DNA from: WTFY01 sp965220895 | GTDB taxonomy: Bacteria; Pseudomonadota; Gammaproteobacteria; UBA4575 | Assembly (NCBI GenBank): GCA_965220895.1 | Contig: OZ244850.1 | Location: forward strand, 1,364,001 to 1,428,000 | Reading direction: 5' to 3' | DNA: 64,000 nucleotides | Shown: piece after piece, positions 8,611 through 18,626 of the stretch | Layout: the number at the start of each line of letters is the position of its first letter | Numbering within the stretch: the stretch's first letter is position 1 | Position numbers and translations under genes: made by a program | Notes under the pieces: model-generated | The model's database searches: none | The model's input: only the letters and a program-made list of their open reading frames with translations | What the model was told of the DNA's origin: nothing

Positions 8611-9897
8611 TCAGTTAGAGGAGTGCAACCGATTTTCTATATAACTTTCGTCGCGAAGCCGCCTGAGCCACAGCTCGGTTTCTTCCTCAATTTTTCGTTG
8701 CCTGATCTGTGCCTGGGCTTTAGCACGGATGGCTTCCTGGGTATTGTCATGTTTGCGCACGTCCAGTAATTGCACGACATGCCAGCCGTACTGGGTGCGA
8801 AACGGCTCACTGATCTGCTTGGGCTCCAGGCTGTCAACAACATTCCCGAATTCGGGTACAAAAGTACCCGAGACCGACCACCCCAACTGACCGCCGTTGA
8901 AAGCGCTGCTCAGGTCCTCGGAGTATTCCTTGGCAAGTTCTCCAAAATCCTCACCCGCCTCTACCCTGGACTTGATGTCTTTCAGTTTTGTCTCGGCAGC
9001 CTCTTCGGACAGCAGGGCATTCGTGCGGACCAGGATATGGCGTGCCAGCACCTGCTCCACCATGGTTTCTTTTTGAATTTCGCGTTGGCCCAGAAGCTTG
9101 AAGATATGGAATCCCGAAGGACTCTGAATGATTTTACTGACTTCTCCCGGGCTCATCTGGTTGATTTGCTGCAAGAAAGGCTGGGGCAGTTGTGCCCGAT
9201 CCCGCCAACCCAGATCGCCGCCCTGGAGTGCATCCTGGGCATCGGATGCGGCAATGGCCAGCTGGGTGAAATTGTTGCCGGATGCAGCACGCTCGTACAC
9301 TGAGGAGGCACGGTTAGCGGCCTGTTTTATTTGTTCCGGGGTGGGGCCCTCCGGGACTGCAATCAGAATATGTGAAACATGATATTCATGTTCTTTTTGC
9401 AGCAGTTCGCCCTCCGATCGAGTGAGCAGATCCTCGATCTCAGCTTCTGACACCTGGATATTCTGATCGATGATGCGCTGGCGCAACTGCTCTATGATCA
9501 TCTCGTCTCTGATCTGGTTTCTGAACACGACATAATCCAGCCCCTGTTGCAGCAGCGTATCGCGAAACTGCTCGAGGTTCATGTTGTTGCGTTTTGCCAG
9601 GCTGCGCATTGCCTGATCCAGGGTCAGCACATCGATCTGTATCCCGCGGCGCTCGGCAAGCTGCAGTTGCAGGCGTTCTACGATTAAACGCTGCAGCACC
9701 TGCTCGATCAGAACATTCCTGGGGGGAAGTGCGCTGCGGTTCTGGTTGAATTGCCGTACCAGCACCTGTAAGCGTTGGCGCAGCTCGCTTTCCATGACGA
9801 CATCGTTTTCCACGACAGCCACGATCCGGTCAAGCGCACTTGCGCTGGTGCCGGCAATTAGCAGCGCGACACCCAACATGTACAGGATGTGCTTCAT
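8611..9897 (-). CDS. surA: Periplasmic chaperone / peptidyl-prolyl isomerase SurA
   Basis: Escorts outer-membrane proteins, including LptD encoded just upstream, to the BAM complex. The 428-residue protein has a signal peptide (ILYMLGVALLIAGTSASA), an N-terminal chaperone domain to about residue 170, and two parvulin domains. The first opens with HEYHVSHILIAVPEG and the second with VLARHILVRTNALLSEE, each ending in a GFHIFKLL or GWHVVQLL strand. The length matches E. coli SurA. It lies in the lptD-surA-pdxA order typical of gammaproteobacteria. Confidence 0.96.
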   Translation of the reverse strand: MKHILYMLGVALLIAGTSASALDRIVAVVENDVVMESELRQRLQVLVRQFNQNRSALPPRNVLIEQVLQRLIVERLQLQLAERRGIQIDVLTLDQAMRSLAKRNNMNLEQFRDTLLQQGLDYVVFRNQIRDEMIIEQLRQRIIDQNIQVSEAEIEDLLTRSEGELLQKEHEYHVSHILIAVPEGPTPEQIKQAANRASSVYERAASGNNFTQLAIAASDAQDALQGGDLGWRDRAQLPQPFLQQINQMSPGEVSKIIQSPSGFHIFKLLGQREIQKETMVEQVLARHILVRTNALLSEEAAETKLKDIKSRVEAGEDFGELAKEYSEDLSSAFNGGQLGWSVSGTFVPEFGNVVDSLEPKQISEPFRTQYGWHVVQLLDVRKHDNTQEAIRAKAQAQIRQRKIEEETELWLRRLRDESYIENRLHSSN

Positions 9898-9929
9898 TCT
9901 GGTATCAGCGATGGGGGTGCAAGTGAATG

Positions 9930-12218
9930 CTAGTAAAAATTGTGACCGTCTTTGTCATCGTATCCGTGTACTCCACGTTTCAGCAGTTCACCCAGGGGTG
10001 AGCCGATCTGTCCCAGCCCCTTCAGAACCAGCTGGAATTCCACGCTGGTATTATAGTCCTCGTTCACATTTTGACTATAGCGTCTTCCCGCCAGGCGAAG
10101 CTTCCAGCAGCAGGTTTCATACTCGAGTCCGGCAAGAAATTCCAGGCTGCGGTTGTTCTGCAGGTCATAATTCCAGCGCGTTACGGTCCGCCAGTGATTG
10201 GTCAGGGGCAACACCATGGAGAAATCGGACTGTTCCAGACTTTGTTGCCGGTTTGTCACCGGGTCGAGCGGCTCCGTGCTTTTGTGCCGGTAACGGTAGG
10301 CCAGATTCAGTAACCTGTCCTTTTCATCCCGGTAGTGGAAGCGCACGGAGTTTCTCTGCGTACGGTCATTTCGGGTATCCAGCAGGATGGAGCCGATGGC
10401 TTGCCAGTGCTCACTGAGACCAAGCTTCAGTTCTGCGGCTACCTCCGAGGACGGGCTGCGCTCCTCCGGGGTGTCCGGCCCCCACGTTTTCCGATCCCTG
10501 AAATAGAATATGCGCCCGACACTGGCCCGCAATTTCTCCCTGCCATCGGTCGTGTTCAGGATACGCGAAGTCAGGCCTATGCTCAGATGGTCCGCTTCCC
10601 CGAAGCGGTCGTGTCCGCTAAAACGCCTGCTTCGGAAAAGCTGCTCGAATCCGAATTCATATTCCTTGGTGTCGAAAAGCGGTATCTCGGCCTGATCGCG
10701 AAATGGGGTATGGAGATAATAAATGCGGGGCTCAAGGGTCTGGATCGTTGACGAATCCTTCAGGTCCCTTTCGAATTTCAGCCCGGTATCGAGGTATGCG
10801 CTGGGCATGCTCCGCGTGGGCTCATCGTCCAATCCATCCTTGCGATGCAGGTCATACCGGGTATGGGTCAGGCGGATGCCGGGATGGATAAAATAGGCCG
10901 AACTCTCAAAAGGCCGCTCCACTGCCAGCTGCAGATGAAGTCGTTCACCATCGATCTTGTCATCATGCTGGAAACGTACCCATTCGTTCTCGATGAAATA
11001 GTCAAAGCCGGCCGCTGCGGACAGGTAGTTTCCCTTCAGTTCGAGCTGCGGAAGACGCTTGAAAGGATCTTCTTCACTGCCCAGACTGGGATCCACTCCC
11101 TGGAAGCCTTGCATGAAGGCCGTGAGCGCCCAGTGTTGCCCCAGATAGCTCAGACGTCCCGACTGCTCGATATACTGGGTGCTGCTGAGGCCAAGGCCAT
11201 CCCCCAGGTCCTCAAAATACATCCTGTCAGAAGCCCGGTTGTAGAAGAGTTCCAGTTCGATCCCCGGAGCCAGGGCTCCCCGGTATTCGACGGATGCCCG
11301 GTAACGGTCGTCGTCGAACTCACGATCATCCAGGTACTCCACGCTCACCTGGGCCAGCCCGGCATGTTGCAGGTGGCGGTAGCTGGATTTCAGCTGCAAT
11401 CCGCGGTCTGCGAGCCAACGGGGCGCAATGATTGCGTCCCGGTTCGCAGCGATATTCCAGTACCAGGGAACTTCGAGGCTCAGGCCGGAATCGCTGGAAT
11501 TTCCAAAAGTCGGGGCCAGAAATCCTGATTTTCGGGCGCTGTCGATCGGAAATCGTATCCATGGTGTATAAAAAACAGGGATGCCCATGAATCGCGCGGT
11601 GACCTTTTTCCCGGTCCCGTCCCCCGAAGCCCGGTCCAGTTCAAGTACACCGGCTGCAAGTTCCCATGAGTTATCCCCCACGGCACAGGTGGTGTAGGTT
11701 GCATTTTCCAGGTAGGCAAAATCCCTGGAAGTCCGTTCGACGAGGTCTGCTTGGCCACGCGCAGGCAACGGTTTGTACTGGTAGGCGATGGAATTCGATT
11801 TGAAGTACCCCGTATCGAGGTTAAGCTGCGCCCCCTCACCGTCCAGGACCCACTCCTCGTCTTCAATGCGCACTTCGCCATCGGCCTGCACTGTCTGGTC
11901 ATGTTCTCGATAGTGCAGCAGGTCTGCATTCAGCACCTGGGCTCCCTGCCTTATCTGCACTGCCCCCTGCAGGGTCACCGTGCCGCTGCCATCGCGCTCG
12001 ATATGATCGGCGCTCAACTGTACGGGTGCATCGGGATTTGGCGCAGTCACGGTTTTCGGGCCGGGGATCGTTGGGCAACCCAGGTGCGAGGGACTTTGAT
12101 TTTCCTGGCCTGCATTTCGGTTTCCAGGTTCGGCAGATGCTTGCCCACCGGCCTGGAGCACAAGGCAAATGCTCCCCAGGATGGACGCACCTAGCTTGTT
12201 CCGGATTGTTTTTGGCAT
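9930..12218 (-). CDS. lptD: LPS-assembly protein LptD
   Basis: Outer-membrane beta-barrel that, with LptE, inserts lipopolysaccharide into the outer leaflet. The start is uncertain: the frame extends to a GTG at 12266, but the ATG at 12218 begins a good signal peptide (MPKTIRNKLGASILGSICLV), giving about 762 residues, so I chose it. After the signal comes a jellyroll domain (VQLSADHIERDGSGTVTLQG, ADLLHYREHDQTVQADGEV) and a long barrel region rich in alternating aromatic strands. The end, GLGQIGSPLGELLKRGVHGY, is characteristic. The family's conserved cysteine pairs are partly visible (CPTIPG near the N-terminus, CC in YETCCWKLRLAG). Confidence 0.95.
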   Translation of the reverse strand: MPKTIRNKLGASILGSICLVLQAGGQASAEPGNRNAGQENQSPSHLGCPTIPGPKTVTAPNPDAPVQLSADHIERDGSGTVTLQGAVQIRQGAQVLNADLLHYREHDQTVQADGEVRIEDEEWVLDGEGAQLNLDTGYFKSNSIAYQYKPLPARGQADLVERTSRDFAYLENATYTTCAVGDNSWELAAGVLELDRASGDGTGKKVTARFMGIPVFYTPWIRFPIDSARKSGFLAPTFGNSSDSGLSLEVPWYWNIAANRDAIIAPRWLADRGLQLKSSYRHLQHAGLAQVSVEYLDDREFDDDRYRASVEYRGALAPGIELELFYNRASDRMYFEDLGDGLGLSSTQYIEQSGRLSYLGQHWALTAFMQGFQGVDPSLGSEEDPFKRLPQLELKGNYLSAAAGFDYFIENEWVRFQHDDKIDGERLHLQLAVERPFESSAYFIHPGIRLTHTRYDLHRKDGLDDEPTRSMPSAYLDTGLKFERDLKDSSTIQTLEPRIYYLHTPFRDQAEIPLFDTKEYEFGFEQLFRSRRFSGHDRFGEADHLSIGLTSRILNTTDGREKLRASVGRIFYFRDRKTWGPDTPEERSPSSEVAAELKLGLSEHWQAIGSILLDTRNDRTQRNSVRFHYRDEKDRLLNLAYRYRHKSTEPLDPVTNRQQSLEQSDFSMVLPLTNHWRTVTRWNYDLQNNRSLEFLAGLEYETCCWKLRLAGRRYSQNVNEDYNTSVEFQLVLKGLGQIGSPLGELLKRGVHGYDDKDGHNFY

Positions 12219-12305
12219 AGGGGGTGGACGTGCAAAGCAGGCATGTGATGGTAGCACGGGCGGCACGGCATTTTCAGTGCGGGCGGCCAGGCTGGCGCCT
12301 TGGAG

Positions 12306-14312
12306 CTATCGCAAGAGTGGCGCGATGACTAGGCTCACGATTGCCATCACGTTGATCAGAATGTTCATCGACGGGCCGGAAGTATCCTTTAGCGGATCCC
12401 CTACCGTGTCACCGACGACCAGTGCCTTGTGAACATCGGAACCCTTGCCGCCAAGATTCCCTTTCTCGACATACTTTTTCGCATTGTCCCAAGCGCCCCC
12501 GGCAGTGGTCATGGTCAGTGCAAGCAGGACACAGCCCAGCAGTGCGCCCCCCAGCATCCCGCCCAGCGTCTTTGCGCCAAAACCGAAGCCGACGACCACG
12601 GGTGCAATCACGGCCAGCAGGCCCGGGGTTACCATGCGCTTGAGCGCTGCCGTGGTTGCAATGTCCACGCAACGTACCGTGTCGGGCTTGGCTTGACCCT
12701 CCAGCAGCCCGGGGATCTCGTGAAACTGTCGGCGGATTTCCTTGATCATGTCGAAAGCGGCATCTCCGACAGCTGTGATGGTCAGGGAGGCGACGATAAA
12801 GGGAAACACCCCGCCAATGAATAAACCGATCAAAACCTGGGGATCGCTCAGGTCCAGGGTAATGGATTCTTTTCCGTGGCTGACTTCAGCGAGGAAGGCC
12901 GTGATGATGGCCAGTGCCGCCAAGGTGGCTGCACCAATCGCAAATCCCTTGCCGATGGCTGCCGTGGTATTGCCCACTTCGTCCAGCTCGTCGGTGATTT
13001 TGCGGACATCATCTCCGAGCTCCGCCATCTCCGCAATGCCGCCGGCGTTATCTGCCACGGGGCCATAGGCATCGATGGCCATCGTGATGCCGACGGTGGC
13101 CAGCATGCCAACTGCGGCGATGCCTACCCCATACAAGTCCGCAAATTGATTTGCAAAGAATATGATTGCGGCCAGGCTCAGCACGGGTACGACCACGGAT
13201 TGTGTGCCTGTTGCCAGGCCCGCGATGATGACGGTTGCAGGACCCGTGTCCCCGCCGTTGGCAATCTTTCGAACGGGTGTGCCGCCGGTGTAATATTCAG
13301 TGACCAGCCCGATAATGATTCCACCGACTGCCCCGGCCAGCACGGAAGCCCACACGCCGGTGTCTATTCCAAGTGCATGGACGACCCAATAGGCCGCGAC
13401 AATGAAGATCACTGCGGCAGAAAAGGTCCCTATGCGAAGCGCCGTTGCCGGGGATTTGCGGGCGGCGATCTTGACCAGCAAAATTCCCAGGATAGAACAG
13501 ATGATACCGGTCGAAGCCAGGCCCAGCGGCAAGAACATCAGGGCCTGTCTCTCGCCCAGACGTTCAATCACAGCCGGGGCCAGCGTTGCTGAGATTGCTA
13601 CAGTGGCGATGATCGAGCCACAGTAAGACTCGAATATATCCGATCCCATGCCGGCGACATCTCCCACGTTGTCCCCGACATTGTCTGCAATGACACCGGG
13701 GTTGCGTGGGTCATCTTCCGGGATACCCGCTTCGATCTTGCCGACCAGGTCTGCCCCCACGTCTGCACTCTTCGTGTAGATTCCTCCGCCGACGCGGGAG
13801 AAAAGAGCGACAACCGACGCGCCCATGCCAAAGCCATGGATGACATTTGCCGTCGCGGGATCCCTTCCGAAAGCCAAATACAGGGCACCCAGTCCCAGCA
13901 GACCCATGGCTGCCACGGTAAGCCCCATGATGGAACCTCCCATAAAGGCAACATTGAGCGCGGCATCGCGTCCTCTTTCGTGGGCCGCCACTGTCGTGCG
14001 GACATTGGCACGGGTCGCCGTGTACATGCCGATGTAGCCGGCCGCCGATGAACACAGCGCACCGACAATAAACGAGATTGCCGTATTCGAACCCAGATCA
14101 GAGAACCAGATCATGACCGCGACAACTGCCGCAAAGACAAACAGGATCGAGTACTCACGACGCATAAAAGCCATTGCACCGACATGGATGGCGTCCGAGA
14201 TCTCGACAACCTTGCTACTGCCCTGGGGGTAACGCAGCACCGACCTGTAAATCCAGAAGGAAACGACGAGGCCCAGGATGCCTAGGGTGAAGGGCAGGTG
14301 ATGCATGGTCAT
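12306..14312 (-). CDS. hppA: Membrane-bound pyrophosphatase (ion-translocating, K+-dependent type)
   Basis: Couples pyrophosphate hydrolysis to export of H+ (or Na+). The 668-residue protein has about 16 membrane segments and the family's substrate loops: SADVGADLVGKIEAGIPEDD and NPGVIADNVGDNVGDVAGMG, plus a second cluster DAYGPVADNAGGIAEMA and KGSDVHKALVVGDTVGDPLKD. At the K+-selectivity site the sequence reads GNTTAAIGKG, with Ala where K+-independent pumps carry Lys, so I place it in the K+-dependent group. Whether it moves H+ or Na+ cannot be decided by eye. It lies upstream of lptD on the same strand and diverges from mrdA. PPi-linked energetics are common in methylotrophs. Confidence 0.94.
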   Translation of the reverse strand: MTMHHLPFTLGILGLVVSFWIYRSVLRYPQGSSKVVEISDAIHVGAMAFMRREYSILFVFAAVVAVMIWFSDLGSNTAISFIVGALCSSAAGYIGMYTATRANVRTTVAAHERGRDAALNVAFMGGSIMGLTVAAMGLLGLGALYLAFGRDPATANVIHGFGMGASVVALFSRVGGGIYTKSADVGADLVGKIEAGIPEDDPRNPGVIADNVGDNVGDVAGMGSDIFESYCGSIIATVAISATLAPAVIERLGERQALMFLPLGLASTGIICSILGILLVKIAARKSPATALRIGTFSAAVIFIVAAYWVVHALGIDTGVWASVLAGAVGGIIIGLVTEYYTGGTPVRKIANGGDTGPATVIIAGLATGTQSVVVPVLSLAAIIFFANQFADLYGVGIAAVGMLATVGITMAIDAYGPVADNAGGIAEMAELGDDVRKITDELDEVGNTTAAIGKGFAIGAATLAALAIITAFLAEVSHGKESITLDLSDPQVLIGLFIGGVFPFIVASLTITAVGDAAFDMIKEIRRQFHEIPGLLEGQAKPDTVRCVDIATTAALKRMVTPGLLAVIAPVVVGFGFGAKTLGGMLGGALLGCVLLALTMTTAGGAWDNAKKYVEKGNLGGKGSDVHKALVVGDTVGDPLKDTSGPSMNILINVMAIVSLVIAPLLR

Positions 14313-14599
14313 GAAAATTTCTCCCTATCGAGATGCCAAAGTTGTTGCCTGTAGCTGAAGAAGTGGACAGCCTCCAGATGAATGAATGTCAATCCTCACA
14401 GGCAAGAAACGGGGTATTGTACTTGAATATCGGCATTCGCCAACACGTGGCTGCGGCAGGTCCTGCATTCGAACCCCCGTGGCCTCATATGAATGCCGGT
14501 AAACCCGCGGGAAAGACCTGTGGAAAAAGTGTATCCGTACAGGTGCGGGGTGGAATTTGGTACCATCACCGGGTCGCACACTGGATTGTATAGTCGAAA
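14313..14599. other. Divergent intergenic region between hppA and mrdA
   Basis: This 287-base stretch separates two divergent operons and must hold both promoters. I see no clear -35/-10 pair or operator. A segment at about 14466-14480 resembles a tRNA T-loop on the minus strand but has no matching stem, so no RNA gene is called. The mreB-mreC-mreD genes that often precede mrdA are not here. Confidence 0.4.
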
Positions 14600-16486
14600 T
14601 TGGCTGCACGCGATTTTTTTAAAGATATCCGGCTGGAAAAACGCTATTTCCGGACGCGGATCTATCTCGTCGCCCTGCTCGTCCTGCTGTGCATGCTGAT
14701 CCTTGCCCTGCGTTTGTTTTACCTGCAGGTCAGCAGCCACGACTACTATGCGACCTTGTCCCAGGAAAACCGGATGAAAATCGTGCCGGTGCCTCCCACC
14801 AGGGGACTCGTCTATGACCGCAACATGAACCTGCTGGCTGCCAACAAGCCGAGCTACCAGATCAGGGTGACACCGGTCGAGGTTGATGACCTGGAACAGG
14901 TGATCGCTCAGCTCGGCCAGCTTATCGAGCTGGAGGAGCATCACCTCAAGAAATTCTATGGAGATCTGAAGCGAAAGCAGTCTTTTGAGTCCATCCCTCT
15001 CAAGGTGAATCTGAGCGAAGACGAAGTGGCACGATTTTCGGTCAACCGTCACCGGTATCCTGGGATTGAGATCACTGCGCAGGCCAGTCGCTACTACCCG
15101 ATGGCGGGAGTGAACGCCCACGCTTTGGGGTATGTGGGGCGCATCAATGCCGACGAGATCCAAAAGCTGGACAGAAAGGACTACAGCGGGACCACCTATA
15201 TCGGCAAAGTGGGGGTGGAGAAATTCTATGAGCAAGCCCTGCATGGCACAGTGGGTTACCAGCATATAGAAATCAATGCGCAGGGCCGCAGGCTACGGGT
15301 ATTGAAGAGCATCCCACCCGAGCCAGGCAAAGACGTCATGCTGACACTGGACGTGCAGCTGCAGGAAGTTGCGCTGCAGGCTCTCGGTGAGCGCAGGGGT
15401 TCTGTCGTCGCCATCGAGCCGGAAACGGGTGAAATCCTGGCCTTTGTCAGTACGCCTACGTATGACCCCAATCAGTTTGTGAATGGCATCCGCAGCAGGC
15501 AGTATGCGCAGTTGCGTGATGATCCGGACCAGCCGCTGTTCAACCGGGCCCTGTCGGGTCTGTACCCTCCGGGTTCAACCATCAAGCCGATGGTCGCTCT
15601 GGCCGGGCTGCACTACGGGGTAACCCGGATAGACGACACCATCTGGGCAGGTCCTTACTATCAACTGCCCGGCAGCGAGCAAAAGTACCGGGACTGGAAA
15701 AAGGAAGGCCATGGCAGGGTGGACATGTCAAAGGCCATCACGCAGTCAAGCGATGTCTATTTCTATACGCTGGCCTACAAGCTCGGGATAGACCGCATGG
15801 CTGAGGTGCTGGCACAGTTTAATTTTGGGAGCAGGACAGGACTGGATACCTGGGGTGAGGCGAAAGGGATCCTGCCCTCGCAGGAATGGAAACGCAAAGT
15901 ACACGGACAGCCATGGTATCCCGGTGAAACTGTCATCACAGGCATCGGGCAGGGATACTTGTCAGTCACCCCGCTCCAGCTCGCCCTTGCGACCAGTGTC
16001 TTGGCAATGCGCGGGCAAGGGGTACAGCCAAAATTTTTGCGGAAATTTTTGCCGGCGACCCGCCCGCCCGAGGACGGAAATGGCAGAAACCCGGTGCCTG
16101 CTCCGCGCTCCGTGGACATCGCCGATGCGCTTCACTGGGATCGGATTGTTGAAGCGATGGAGGATTCTGTGCACGAGCCAAACGGCACTGCCTATGCAGT
16201 AGGAAAGGATGCCGGTTACAGGATTGCGGGCAAGACCGGAACTGCCCAGGTGTTCAGCCTGAAAAAAGACGGGGAGCACCAGGAGTACGTTGAGGAAGAC
16301 ATCGACGAGAAACTTCGCGATCATGCCCTGTTTATTGCATTTGCCCCTACAGACAAGCCGAAAATTGCAATTGCGGTGATTGTGGAAAATGGCGGTGGTG
16401 GCGGTGTTACCGCAGCTCCGGTAGCAAAAGCCGTGCTGGATCATTACCTCCTGGGCAACGAGTACGCACAGCAGGACACCCCGTGA
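14600..16486 (+). CDS. mrdA: Penicillin-binding protein 2 (elongasome transpeptidase)
   Basis: Peptidoglycan DD-transpeptidase of the rod complex, working with RodA encoded next. The 628-residue protein has one N-terminal membrane segment (about residues 21-42), a PBP dimerisation domain with PTRGLVYDRN at 66-75, and the transpeptidase motifs: STIK with the nucleophile Ser326, QSSDVYFYT (SxD/SxN box), and GKTGTAQ. The chosen start is TTG; the sequence AARDFFKDIRLEKRYFRTR right after it is the conserved PBP2 N-terminus, so no downstream start fits. It ends 22 bp before rodA. Confidence 0.96.
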   Translation: MAARDFFKDIRLEKRYFRTRIYLVALLVLLCMLILALRLFYLQVSSHDYYATLSQENRMKIVPVPPTRGLVYDRNMNLLAANKPSYQIRVTPVEVDDLEQVIAQLGQLIELEEHHLKKFYGDLKRKQSFESIPLKVNLSEDEVARFSVNRHRYPGIEITAQASRYYPMAGVNAHALGYVGRINADEIQKLDRKDYSGTTYIGKVGVEKFYEQALHGTVGYQHIEINAQGRRLRVLKSIPPEPGKDVMLTLDVQLQEVALQALGERRGSVVAIEPETGEILAFVSTPTYDPNQFVNGIRSRQYAQLRDDPDQPLFNRALSGLYPPGSTIKPMVALAGLHYGVTRIDDTIWAGPYYQLPGSEQKYRDWKKEGHGRVDMSKAITQSSDVYFYTLAYKLGIDRMAEVLAQFNFGSRTGLDTWGEAKGILPSQEWKRKVHGQPWYPGETVITGIGQGYLSVTPLQLALATSVLAMRGQGVQPKFLRKFLPATRPPEDGNGRNPVPAPRSVDIADALHWDRIVEAMEDSVHEPNGTAYAVGKDAGYRIAGKTGTAQVFSLKKDGEHQEYVEEDIDEKLRDHALFIAFAPTDKPKIAIAVIVENGGGGGVTAAPVAKAVLDHYLLGNEYAQQDTP

Positions 16487-16508
16487 TAACGATCAGCGGA
16501 CATACGGC

Positions 16509-17618
16509 ATGGCAACACTCAGCACGCTGACGAAACAGGAGAGGCGGCCACTGCCCAACCTGGACCCCATTTTGACGGGTGGCCTGGTCGTCCTTAGCGG
16601 AGCAGGCCTGGCTGTGCTTTACAGTGCTGCAAACAATGACGTAGGCGTTGTCCTGCATCAGTTTGGCCATTTCATAATCGGTTTCATGGTGTTGGTGCTC
16701 TTGGCACAAATTCCAAGCAAGCAACTGTTCAAATGGTCACCATGGCTGTATCTGGGAGGCTTGGTGTTACTGGTCCTGGTGCTGGCCGTGGGCTACAGTG
16801 GCAAGGGAGCGCAGCGCTGGCTGGATCTGGGCGTTATTCGTTTCCAGCCATCCGAACTCATGAAGATATTTCTCCCCATGATGATCGCCTGGTATCTCAG
16901 CGACAAGCATGTGCCGCCTTCCTTGCGGAACCTCGTCGTGGCCCTGCTCATGATCGCAGTTCCCGTTTGGCTCATCATCTTGCAGCCCGACCTGGGTACT
17001 GCGCTCCTGGTGCTGAGTCTTGGCTTTTTTGTAATTTTTCTGGCCGGGATCACCTGGCGCTTGCTGGCAGTTTCGGGGGTTCTGGTTCTGGCCAGTGTGC
17101 CGGCTTTTTGGCTTTACCTGCACGACTATCAGCGGCAGCGAATTATTACCCTGCTGAATCCTGAAAGTGATCCGCTGGGGGCCGGATACCATATCATTCA
17201 ATCCAAGATTGCATTGGGTTCCGGGGGCCTGTATGGCAAGGGCTGGCTGAATGGAACACAGTCCCAGCTTGATTTCTTGCCTGAGCGTTCCACGGACTTT
17301 GTATTTGCCGTGTTTGGTGAAGAATTCGGCTTTTTGGGGACGGTATTGCTGCTATTTGTCTACGGGTTTGTGGTGATGCGTGGCCTAAGTATTGCATCTT
17401 ATGCGGAGGATACTTACTCTAGGCTGCTTGCTGGCAGCCTGAGCTTGTCCTTTTTCGTTTATTTCGTAGTCAATATCGGGATGGTGAGCGGTTTGTTGCC
17501 GATCGTGGGTGTTCCCTTGCCGTTGATCAGCTACGGAGGGACCTCGATGGTCACGATCTTGGCAGCCTTTGGAATACTGATGTCTATTCATTCGAGTCAA
17601 AACATGTTTACGTCCTGA
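16509..17618 (+). CDS. rodA: Rod-shape SEDS glycosyltransferase RodA
   Basis: Polymerises lipid II into glycan strands during cell elongation, paired with PBP2. The 369-residue protein has about ten membrane segments and SEDS landmarks: YSGKGAQRWLDLGVIRFQPSELMK, LQPDLGTALL, and near the end GVPLPLISYGGTSMV. The periplasmic loop with FGEEFGFLG is typical of the FtsW/RodA family. It follows mrdA and precedes mltB by 3 bp, forming the elongation operon. Confidence 0.96.
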   Translation: MATLSTLTKQERRPLPNLDPILTGGLVVLSGAGLAVLYSAANNDVGVVLHQFGHFIIGFMVLVLLAQIPSKQLFKWSPWLYLGGLVLLVLVLAVGYSGKGAQRWLDLGVIRFQPSELMKIFLPMMIAWYLSDKHVPPSLRNLVVALLMIAVPVWLIILQPDLGTALLVLSLGFFVIFLAGITWRLLAVSGVLVLASVPAFWLYLHDYQRQRIITLLNPESDPLGAGYHIIQSKIALGSGGLYGKGWLNGTQSQLDFLPERSTDFVFAVFGEEFGFLGTVLLLFVYGFVVMRGLSIASYAEDTYSRLLAGSLSLSFFVYFVVNIGMVSGLLPIVGVPLPLISYGGTSMVTILAAFGILMSIHSSQNMFTS

Positions 17619-17621
17619 GCC

Positions 17622-18626
17622 ATGAGAACACTATCGGCAGTTGTGTCAGCGCTGTGCATTTTTGCGGTCAATCCGGGGGTTGCGAGTGAAAACTATCTGG
17701 ACCTCGCAGAAGTCAGAAGCTTCATCGACGACTTTTCCAAACGACATCAGTACCCGAAATCCTCTTTGACTGCCCTGATCGGGAATGTGGAAAAACAGGT
17801 TCAGGTACTGGACGCCATACAACGCCCGGCAGAGAAGAAAAAGAACTGGAGTGAGTACAGGGAGATATTTATCACTGAGAAGCGGATCAATGAAGGTCTG
17901 CAATTCTGGGCCGAGAACGCCGTCATTTTGGAAGCCGCGGAGCGGCAGTTTGGCGTTCCCCCTGAAATTGTAGTTGCCATCATCGGGGTGGAATCATTCT
18001 ATGGACGCTACAAGGGCAAATATCCGGTTCTTGATTCGCTAGTGACGCTGGGCTTTGAATATGAACCGCGGGAGAAGTTTTTCCGCAGTGAACTGGAGCA
18101 TTTTCTCCTGCTGACAAAAGAAGAGGCGCTAGATCCTTCCACCATCAAGGGTTCGTATGCGGGGGCCATGGGGAAAAGCCAGTTTATTTCAAGCAGTTAC
18201 AGGAATTACGCGGTTGATTTTGACAACAACGGCAAACGGGATTTGTGGGACAGCAATGCAGATGCCATTGGCAGTGTAGCTAACTTCCTAAAAGAACATG
18301 GCTGGCAGATGGATCAGCCAGTCACTTTCCCGGTCACCGTCAAGGGGGATCGGTACAAGGCGCTTTTAAAGAAGGGACTCAAACCCGTTGCCCCGATGAT
18401 CGAGTTGTCGCAATATGGCGTCAAGCTGCGCGATGATACGCCTGTGAAGAAAGGTGAGGTTGCGTTGCTGGAATTTAAAAAGGACAACTCCACTGAATAC
18501 TGGGTTGGACTGAACAACTTCTACGTGATCACCCGCTATAACCGCAGTTCCATGTACGCAATGGCTGTGTACCAATTAAGCCAACAGGTCAAACAGGATT
18601 TTAAAGACTACGTTGCTCAGAACTGA
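17622..18626 (+). CDS. mltB: Lytic murein transglycosylase B
   Basis: Cleaves the MurNAc-GlcNAc bond with formation of 1,6-anhydro-MurNAc, the substrate later salvaged through the AmgK/MurU route also present in this window. The 334-residue protein has an N-terminal signal peptide (LSAVVSALCIFAVNPGVAS) without a clear lipobox, so it may be soluble and periplasmic rather than anchored. The catalytic Glu is at 124 in IIGVESFYGRYKGKYPVLD; AGAMGKSQFISSSYRNYAVDFD and GSVANFLKEHGW also match the family. Its last 14 bases overlap the start of the rlpA signal-peptide frame. Confidence 0.94.
   Translation: MRTLSAVVSALCIFAVNPGVASENYLDLAEVRSFIDDFSKRHQYPKSSLTALIGNVEKQVQVLDAIQRPAEKKKNWSEYREIFITEKRINEGLQFWAENAVILEAAERQFGVPPEIVVAIIGVESFYGRYKGKYPVLDSLVTLGFEYEPREKFFRSELEHFLLLTKEEALDPSTIKGSYAGAMGKSQFISSSYRNYAVDFDNNGKRDLWDSNADAIGSVANFLKEHGWQMDQPVTFPVTVKGDRYKALLKKGLKPVAPMIELSQYGVKLRDDTPVKKGEVALLEFKKDNSTEYWVGLNNFYVITRYNRSSMYAMAVYQLSQQVKQDFKDYVAQN

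Noticed and set aside
14460..14490. T-loop-like sequence suggesting a tRNA on the minus strand
   Set aside because: The TTCGAA loop has no matching T-stem, and no anticodon or acceptor stem can be drawn around it.
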